DNA of 64,000 bases from an uncultured Schlesneria sp. (GTDB lineage: Bacteria > Planctomycetota > Planctomycetia > Planctomycetales > Planctomycetaceae), in assembly GCA_903871875.1 (NCBI GenBank), contig CAIQIR010000149.1:20668-84667 (forward strand). Reading direction: 5' to 3'. Under the pieces are notes generated by a model, which was not told the origin of the DNA, ran no database searches, and was given only the letters and a program-made list of their open reading frames with translations. How positions within the stretch are numbered: position 1 is the first letter of the stretch; every line of letters begins with the position of its first letter. A program made the translations under genes and the position numbers. This document shows positions 58,311 to 64,000 of the stretch, in pieces.

Positions 58311-58547
58311 ATGCACCCGAGAGTGGGAAATCCGCCAGACAACGGCACAAATCATCATCTGCTGCTGGCCAAAGTCACCGACAGGAAGTTGGGTTTCAGC
58401 CGTCTGTTCATGCTGGTACAACCTCTTCAAGTTGAGGCCCGCGATACGGTGCAGCGGACGTTGATTTCGTCAGCGTTCTCGGCCCTCCCCAGGGAACGGT
58501 CAGGCGTGATGACAGAGGGCGGGTCTCGCCGCGAAAGCAAGCCCTGA
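58311..58547 (+). CDS. possible 78-aa protein with a strong ribosome site
   Basis: Uncertain. AAGGAGGAATCG lies just ahead of the ATG, an excellent ribosome site. The product (MHPRVGNPPDNGTNHHLLLA...) has no domain I recognise, and the second half is Arg/Ser/Glu-rich. It has no neighbours in the same strand within 70 bp. The ribosome site alone is the main support. Confidence 0.35.
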   Translation: MHPRVGNPPDNGTNHHLLLAKVTDRKLGFSRLFMLVQPLQVEARDTVQRTLISSAFSALPRERSGVMTEGGSRRESKP

Positions 58548-59218
58548 AGAGCTTTCGCAACGAGCACAGACCGTTTGGCCGTCAGCATGGCGAATTCATC
58601 GGCGGGCCACGTTGACCACGGGTTAACGGACACGTCGCCAAGAGAAATCGCTCCTGTTTTTTTTATGGAATGAAGACGAATGCAAACATCGGATTGCGAA
58701 TTATTGTGGCGGCAGATTCATGAACGGCTGACCACAGCGGCCATGACGATCAACGGTGAGCGATTTCCTGCCTTGTCGGCCCATGCAAGGGCCGAGGCGA
58801 CAAGTTTTTCAGGACTGGCACTACCTGCCACCGGCCATGAAATGAACTTGCGGCGTGTCGCGGCCGGTTCCATGGTTGCTCGCTGGACGTCCGAATCGTC
58901 GCGAATGAAGTCAATTTAGGAGTCACTCGATCAAACTCATCTGATACCCTCAACTGTCCCCGGTGATCATTCTTCCCGGGACGATCGACCACCAGCGAGC
59001 GGTTCGGCTTCGGCCTGTTCACCGATCGGCACTGGTGGCCCAGTCTCATCGCACGCGTGGCCTGACAGCCATTGCAGTCCTGGAATCGTGAAGCGGCCCC
59101 TCGCAAGAGTGCGGCACGCCACATTTCTGCTCGTTGGCATCTCAATTGCCACGAACCCATTGTCTCTGAACACATTTGCTGTTTGATTTCACGTTTTGAC
59201 CAAAGATACCAACGAATT
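58548..59218. other. intergenic region before the RRM gene
   Basis: 671 bp without a convincing gene. Open frames on both strands here look like non-coding read-through. No terminator hairpin or clear promoter was found. Confidence 0.4.
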
Positions 59219-59512
59219 ATGACCACACTGTTCCTCAAAAACTTACCTTATCAGGCCTCGGAAGCCGAATTGCGTCGCGCCTTCGAGCGGTTCGGCCGCG
59301 TTTCCTCGGTTCGCATGCCTCTCAATCGACTGACGGGCCAACCCAGCGGATTCGCCTTCGTGGCAATGCCGAGCTATGACGACGCCGACGAAGCCATGAC
59401 CCGCATGAACGGCGCCACCATGGGCGGCCGAACGTTGATCGTCAACGAAGCGCGAGCGCGAGACCGACTATCAACCGAAGCTCAACAACCAAACGTCTGG
59501 GACCAATTCTGA
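59219..59512 (+). CDS. small RRM RNA-binding protein
   Basis: 97 aa with one RNA recognition motif: RNP2 TLFLKNLPYQ and RNP1 PSGFAFVAMP, with the helical EAELRRAFERFGRVSSV. It ends in RDRLSTEAQQPNVWDQF. Similar proteins in cyanobacteria and planctomycetes are cold- or stress-induced; that role is inferred. ATG at 59219 lacks a clear ribosome site. Confidence 0.93.
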   Translation: MTTLFLKNLPYQASEAELRRAFERFGRVSSVRMPLNRLTGQPSGFAFVAMPSYDDADEAMTRMNGATMGGRTLIVNEARARDRLSTEAQQPNVWDQF

Positions 59513-59660
59513 TCTGAACGCACCGCTTGTTTCGTCGTAGGTCCGGACTTTGGCCGCCGTCGCGTCCTTGATGTGGATATTCAAGCGAGATTGAATATCT
59601 GATCGACATGTCGCCGCCTTCGGCTCGATTCCGAATTCGCTCGAGCAATCGCACCACAAC

Positions 59661-59992
59661 ATGAACAAACAGTTGATGCATGCGCTCCATCAGACCAACC
59701 GTTCCCACGGGTTGCCAGACTGGAACAATGGCATACTCCCACCGTCGCCGAGTTCACGATCTGCCACGAAGGTCTCGCCAATTGTGTCGACATTCAACGC
59801 GACAAATGGTGGACGACTTCGGGCGGAAAGATCTATGTGAACCTCTTCATCGACGATTTGAAGTACCGGCAACTTCCCCACGTCGATCAAAGCGAAGGAC
59901 CGTATCTCGTCAGCCTGAGATTGGGGCAGCTTTTATTCCATTTCAATCGCTGGTTCGAGCACGCTACGTCGACATCGGCTGGATTGTCATGA
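59661..59992 (+). pseudogene. frameshifted DUF4304-like gene remnant
   Basis: ATG at 59661 opens MNKQLMHALHQTNRSHGLPD, resembling a DUF4304-type N-terminus. About 20 codons later the coding character moves to another frame: WHTPTVAEFTICHEGLANCV, then DIQRDKWWTTSGGKIYVNLF, then PYLVSLRLGQLLFHFNRWF, to a TGA at 59990-59992. The xxxQRDKWWTxxGGKxYVNL pattern recalls DUF4304. No single frame spans both parts, so it is called a frameshifted remnant. The family link is an impression and needs a search. Confidence 0.5.
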
Positions 59993-60129
59993 GACCGACC
60001 TCGATGACCGATTACATTCGTCTGGCCACGGCCCCATTTTTCCTCCGATCCGTTGAGGTCAGCCGGCGTGGTTCGCATAATGAATTTTCTTCCGCGAAAA
60101 TCCTTTATTCCAACCATGGGCGGTGGATC

Positions 60130-61092
60130 ATGTCCTTCGTTTCCGCGCGAGGCATCGCGTTCTGTAGTCGTTTGATGATGTTCGCGGCAGGAGGTTTCTC
60201 GCTGCTAATGATTGCATCCGCCGCGGCGGATGATCCGATACGCATCCTGGTCTGGGACGAACAACAGCCCGCACAGAAACAAGTGTACGACGATTTTCTG
60301 GGTAACCAGATCGCCGGATATCTGAAACAACAGCCGGATCTGGCGGTGACATCGCGACGGCAGGACGATCGTGACCAGGGAATCTCGGACCAGAACCTCG
60401 ACAATTGCGACGTGCTGATCTGGTGGGGGCACGTCAGGCAGCGAGACATCAAACCCGAATCAGGCCAACGCATCGTCGAACGAATCAAACGCGGGAAATT
60501 GTCACTTCTCGCCTTACACTCCGCGCACTGGTCAACTCCGTTCATCGAAGCGATGAACGAACGGGCCATTTCGGATGCACTGGCCCAACTGACCGACGCG
60601 GAACGCAAAACAGCTCGCGTCGAGCCAATCAGGCCCGAGAAATACGCGGCACCGGGCCGCAACGATCGGCTGACCCCTTCGGTCGAACGACGCACCGACG
60701 CCGACGGCACGATCGTGCTCAAAATCCAGTTACCAAACTGTTGTTTCCCCGCCTACCGCCCCGATGGCAAGCCCAGCCATGTCCGCGTGTTACTCCCCCA
60801 GCATCCGATCGCGAAGGGATTGCCCGAGCGATTCGATATCCCGCACACGGAAATGTATGACGAACCATTCCACGTCCCCGCTCCCGACGAAGTTGTTTTC
60901 GAAGAGCGGTGGAATCATGGCGAGCAATTTCGCAGCGGGTCGGTCTGGCGTTTGGGCAAAGGACGCGTCGTCTATTTCCGACCCGGTCACGAAACCTTCG
61001 ATGTCTACAAGCAACCGGAAACTCTTCAAATCGTCGAAAACACGGCACGTTGGTTAGGCACCGAACAACAGTCGAGTGCTTCGGACAGATAA
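60130..61092 (+). CDS. secreted ThuA-like domain protein
   Basis: 320 aa. A signal peptide (MMFAAGGFSLLMIASAAA, cut near residue 33) precedes a ThuA domain: IRILVWDEQQPAQKQVYDDF, NCDVLIWWGHVRQRDIKPE, LSLLALHSAHWSTPFIEAMN, HPIAKGLPERFDIPHTEMYD and KGRVVYFRPGHETFDVYKQP. ThuA-like proteins occur in trehalose/sugar uptake loci and, in planctomycetes, as secreted proteins of unknown role. ATG at 60130 has GGTGG close upstream; the frame extends 150 codons further but without similarity. Downstream: 202 bp to the convergent sigma-54 activator. Confidence 0.87.
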   Translation: MSFVSARGIAFCSRLMMFAAGGFSLLMIASAAADDPIRILVWDEQQPAQKQVYDDFLGNQIAGYLKQQPDLAVTSRRQDDRDQGISDQNLDNCDVLIWWGHVRQRDIKPESGQRIVERIKRGKLSLLALHSAHWSTPFIEAMNERAISDALAQLTDAERKTARVEPIRPEKYAAPGRNDRLTPSVERRTDADGTIVLKIQLPNCCFPAYRPDGKPSHVRVLLPQHPIAKGLPERFDIPHTEMYDEPFHVPAPDEVVFEERWNHGEQFRSGSVWRLGKGRVVYFRPGHETFDVYKQPETLQIVENTARWLGTEQQSSASDR

Positions 61093-61294
61093 GACGAAGG
61101 GATCTTTCCCAACACCCGGGCTAACAATCGAACCCGAGACGACACAGAGACAACGGACCGCGCGTCTTCGTCTTCCTTTGGAAATTCACCGGGGCTGAGT
61201 GCAATTCCACAAGGGACCGCTCTTCCAATGGCCCCAGGGGTTACCGCTGCGGCGTCTTCGTCGCCGGACCAGGAACTCTTCAGAATTCAACGCG

Positions 61295-63352
61295 TTATCG
61301 ACTGCTAGGACGATCGACCTTGTACTTCCTCAGCTTACGGTCCAACGTTGAACGTTCGATTCCCAGGATCTGGGCCGCTTGGGACTTATTCCATTTGGTC
61401 CATTCCAGCGTGGCCAGAATATGCTCCTGTTCCAGGATATCGATCGACATGGGGCGAAATCCGGTCATCGAAGCAGCCGCCACCGCGAGTCCCTCGTTTT
61501 TTCCGAGCGCCGACAACTCAATGTCGTTCGGGCCGATCGTGTTTCCGGAGCAAAGGATGACCGCACGCTCGATGGTATTTTGCAACTCGCGGACGTTGCC
61601 CGGCCAGCGATAGCTGACCAGGGTCGACAATGCTGCCGGCAAGATCGCGTTCACGGAACGATCACATTTCTTCGAGAACCGCTCCATGAAGTATTTCACC
61701 AGAATCGCGATGTCAGAAATTCGTTCGCGCAGCGGTTCGACAACCAATTCCATGACCTGCAGGCGGAAGTACAGATCCTTGCGGAACCCGCCCTGACCGA
61801 CAGAATCTTCCAGATCGCGATTGGTGGCCGCCACGACGCGGACATCGACCCGAACTTCCGCTCCGCCACCCACGCGTTCGTAAGGATGCCCCTCAAGAAC
61901 TCGCAAGAACTTGGCCTGCAGCGCGGGAGTCATTTCTCCGACTTCATCCAGGAAAATCGTCCCGCCATGCGCCTGTTCGAATTTCCCGATCTTGCGACTG
62001 ACGGCGCCGGTGAACGAGCCCCGTTCATGGCCGAATAGTTCGCTTTCCAACAGGTTTTCGCTTAAAGCGGCACAGTTCATCGTCACAAAAGGGCCATTGG
62101 CCCGATGGCTATGTCGATGAATGGCTCGTGCCACCAGTTCCTTGCCGACACCGCTTTCACCACGAATCAAAACCGTGGCGCCGGTCGGAGCGATTCGCAG
62201 GATCTTTTCTCGCAGCCGACGGATCGAGTCGCTGTCACCAACCAGTTCGGTTTCGATCAGCAGTTGTTCGCGCAACGTTTTGTTTTCGGTCTCGGCCCGA
62301 GCCAGCCCCGCCGCCAACCGACTACGCACTTTCAAGTTGTCCAAAACACTGGCCAATTGATCCGCCACCGCCAGAGTGAACTCGGCATCGTCTGGTTCCA
62401 GCCGATTGTCGGGATTAGTGGAATAGAGCTGAATCAAACCGAGCAACCGGTCAGCCGAGCGAATCGGAGCACAGATGATGCTCTCAGCTCGCATGGCTCG
62501 CAGGCTGTCGCTGGACTTGAATTTATCGTCGGCGTTGACATCGTGGGCCACGACCGCAGCCCGTGATTCCAACGCGACACCCGAAACATAGTCGGATACG
62601 GGCTCGAACGGACGAGAATCCAGCGACTTATAAGCAATGAGCTCCAGCTTGCGATGATCTTGCAGAGCCAAATCGGCCTCTTTAAAGAGCAGTACGGCGC
62701 CGATATCGGCGGACGTCACGCCAAACAATCCCTCCAGCACGATTTCCGCCAGCCGACGAACGTTAGTTTCGGCCCCCATCTTCAGCCCCAGCCGCACCAG
62801 CCGCTGTGCTTCCTGGCCCGTACGATCTCGAGCGGACAATGCCTCGGCGTCGCTCGAGGTATAACGCGTCTTGGCGGTCAGATGAACGATTTCTGGACGT
62901 CCCTCGTAACTGGGACGAACCGCTGAACGGGCCGTGTCAAGCGGCGAGATCGCCATCGTGTCGTGACGATTTTTTTCGTCGCTTGTCACCTGCCTGCCGG
63001 GATCGTATGTAAAGCCGATGACGGTGTTCCCGATTTGGAATTGGCAGCCTTCGTTCAGCTCCAGATCGCCGGTAATCGGTTCGCCGTCAACCCGAGTTCC
63101 GTTCCGACTGCCCAGATCACGAAGCTTCCACACCTCGCCTTCGAAGAACACTTCGCAGTGATTGCGGCTGCAGACCTCGTCTGGAACGACCAGATGATTC
63201 GTGGCACCGCGCCCAATCGTCGTTACCTGTCCAGGATGCAATGGCACAGACGTTCCTGCCGACACCCCACTGCGGATCACCAAATGTGCCGTGGTGCCGT
63301 TGATCCGAGGATGAGATTCCGTAGTGGCAATCTTTTGCATCGAGCGATCCAT
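61295..63352 (-). CDS. sigma-54-dependent activator with FHA and GAF domains
   Basis: 685 aa. FHA domain first (about 25-110: [36 protein letters not shown]), then GAF (about 185-330: [34 protein letters not shown]), AAA+ (Walker [21 protein letters not shown] near 397; sigma-54 loop [15 protein letters not shown], so GSFTGA rather than [17 protein letters not shown]), and a C-terminal Fis-type HTH ([20 protein letters not shown]). FHA binds phosphothreonine, so control by a Ser/Thr kinase is likely. ATG at 63352 is chosen; ATG at 63340 is an alternative, and neither has a clear ribosome site. It is a sigma-54 enhancer-binding protein with unknown target genes. Confidence 0.92.
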   Translation of the reverse strand: MDRSMQKIATTESHPRINGTTAHLVIRSGVSAGTSVPLHPGQVTTIGRGATNHLVVPDEVCSRNHCEVFFEGEVWKLRDLGSRNGTRVDGEPITGDLELNEGCQFQIGNTVIGFTYDPGRQVTSDEKNRHDTMAISPLDTARSAVRPSYEGRPEIVHLTAKTRYTSSDAEALSARDRTGQEAQRLVRLGLKMGAETNVRRLAEIVLEGLFGVTSADIGAVLLFKEADLALQDHRKLELIAYKSLDSRPFEPVSDYVSGVALESRAAVVAHDVNADDKFKSSDSLRAMRAESIICAPIRSADRLLGLIQLYSTNPDNRLEPDDAEFTLAVADQLASVLDNLKVRSRLAAGLARAETENKTLREQLLIETELVGDSDSIRRLREKILRIAPTGATVLIRGESGVGKELVARAIHRHSHRANGPFVTMNCAALSENLLESELFGHERGSFTGAVSRKIGKFEQAHGGTIFLDEVGEMTPALQAKFLRVLEGHPYERVGGGAEVRVDVRVVAATNRDLEDSVGQGGFRKDLYFRLQVMELVVEPLRERISDIAILVKYFMERFSKKCDRSVNAILPAALSTLVSYRWPGNVRELQNTIERAVILCSGNTIGPNDIELSALGKNEGLAVAAASMTGFRPMSIDILEQEHILATLEWTKWNKSQAAQILGIERSTLDRKLRKYKVDRPSSR

Positions 63353-64000
63353 ATCAGTGAAATGACAATCAGAAACTTCCGGGATCAGCCCCTGACGAAA
63401 TCGGGCCCCCGTCTCCACTTGAAGTGCGCCTCCCCACTTGAAGTCGGATCCCACTTTTTCAGAAAAACGGAATCAACTCATTGAGGCAACTTGCTCCACC
63501 CATTCGTTAAGTATCGCCTCAGGTTAGCGAATACGTAGTCGAATAAGACAGTTATCCATCGATTTTGTGGAAAGCCACGATTCACCAGTGGTTTTGCTAG
63601 GGATTTCCACTCCGCACAATTCGCACAAAGATTGACGTCGTACCTTGATCGTCGGCAGCTTCGACCGACATCAAGCGACATTGTCTTCACCCTTGATCCG
63701 ACCAATTATCTTGCCCCTTCGTCCTCCTCGTTGAATAGCGATCAACAAAGCACATTCTTCTTCCGATCGACCGGGTCAACCGCTCCAACAGCCTCAAAGC
63801 TCGGACTGGTGTGAGTCAGAAAGGTCTGACGGACCAGTAATTCGCCTTCAATCGCATCCGCTAGCCCAACTTCGTCAGAAGTGTGAAAAAGTTGCCTTTT
63901 CCAAAAAATAAACGCCTTGTTTTTGTGGGACAGTTTCAAAAAACGCCTATGTTTTTTCTTCAGATGCGATGTAGTGAGAACAAGTGATCTGGTCGGTGAG
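63353..64000. other. terminal region of the window upstream of the FHA activator
   Basis: 648 bp to the window edge. No gene supported on either strand. It should contain the promoter of the FHA activator. The right end is AT-richer and no gene start can be placed there. Confidence 0.4.

Noticed and set aside
59680..60129. Long upstream extension of the ThuA-protein frame (150 codons).
   Set aside because: It is Arg-rich, overlaps the DUF4304-like remnant in another frame, and the signal peptide begins at 60130.

Overview
The window reads as chromosomal DNA from a planctomycete (order Planctomycetales; genus not determinable from sequence alone). Signs are the moderate-to-high GC content, the many short operons separated by long spacers, two Ser/Thr kinases, hybrid and sigma-54 signalling proteins, Tat-exported oxidoreductase/hydrolase-like proteins, an extracellular repeat protein with a planctomycete-type N-terminal LExRxLL motif, a pectate-lyase-like secreted protein and a ThuA-like secreted protein. 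About 40 genes are supported. No rRNA, tRNA, CRISPR array, transposase or prophage was recognised.

Layout. 0-5 kb: gyrA (with an acidic insertion in its C-terminal domain) and an orphan oleC-like beta-lactone synthetase gene. 5-9.7 kb: a secreted pectate-lyase-like protein divergent from a Tat-exported beta-propeller-like protein, then a small alpha/beta hydrolase. 9.7-13.7 kb: a minus-strand pair, hybrid histidine kinase then AAA ATPase. 14.5-17.5 kb: a 91-aa protein, dapB, sufS and a hypothetical gene. 17.9-21.2 kb: cpaF-tadB-tadC, part of a Tad pilus locus. 21.8-24 kb: glmS convergent with csrA. 24.7-28.2 kb: a protein built of about 14 repeats, closed by a strong hairpin terminator. 28.4-33.4 kb: a membrane Ser/Thr kinase with an outside sensor domain, a 189-aa hypothetical and an SNF2 helicase. 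33.6-39.1 kb: what looks like a decaying kdp potassium-transport locus: a frameshifted kdpC remnant with no kdpFAB, facing a sigma-54 response regulator, a separate histidine kinase and a stand-alone KdpD N-terminal protein that ends at an in-frame stop 17 codons early. 40-45 kb: a second Ser/Thr kinase and four ABC-2-type transporter genes. 45-51.6 kb: a cation/proton antiporter and a glgA-GH57-galT alpha-glucan operon. 52-64 kb: sufE, a DUF309 protein, a Gfo/Idh/MocA oxidoreductase, trpD, an esterase, hslV without hslU, an RRM RNA-binding protein, a broken DUF4304-like gene, a ThuA-like secreted protein and an FHA-GAF sigma-54 activator.

Genes that plausibly work together: glgA, GH57 and galT (storage glucan and sugar-nucleotide metabolism); sufS with sufE (sulfur mobilisation for Fe-S clusters, 35 kb apart); cpaF/tadB/tadC (pilus assembly); the two ABC pairs; and the kdp regulatory trio, which has lost its transporter genes here. 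The most notable observations are the kdp decay, the gyrase insertion and active-site-region residues, the 14-repeat surface protein and the non-RD kinase with a sensor-like outer domain.
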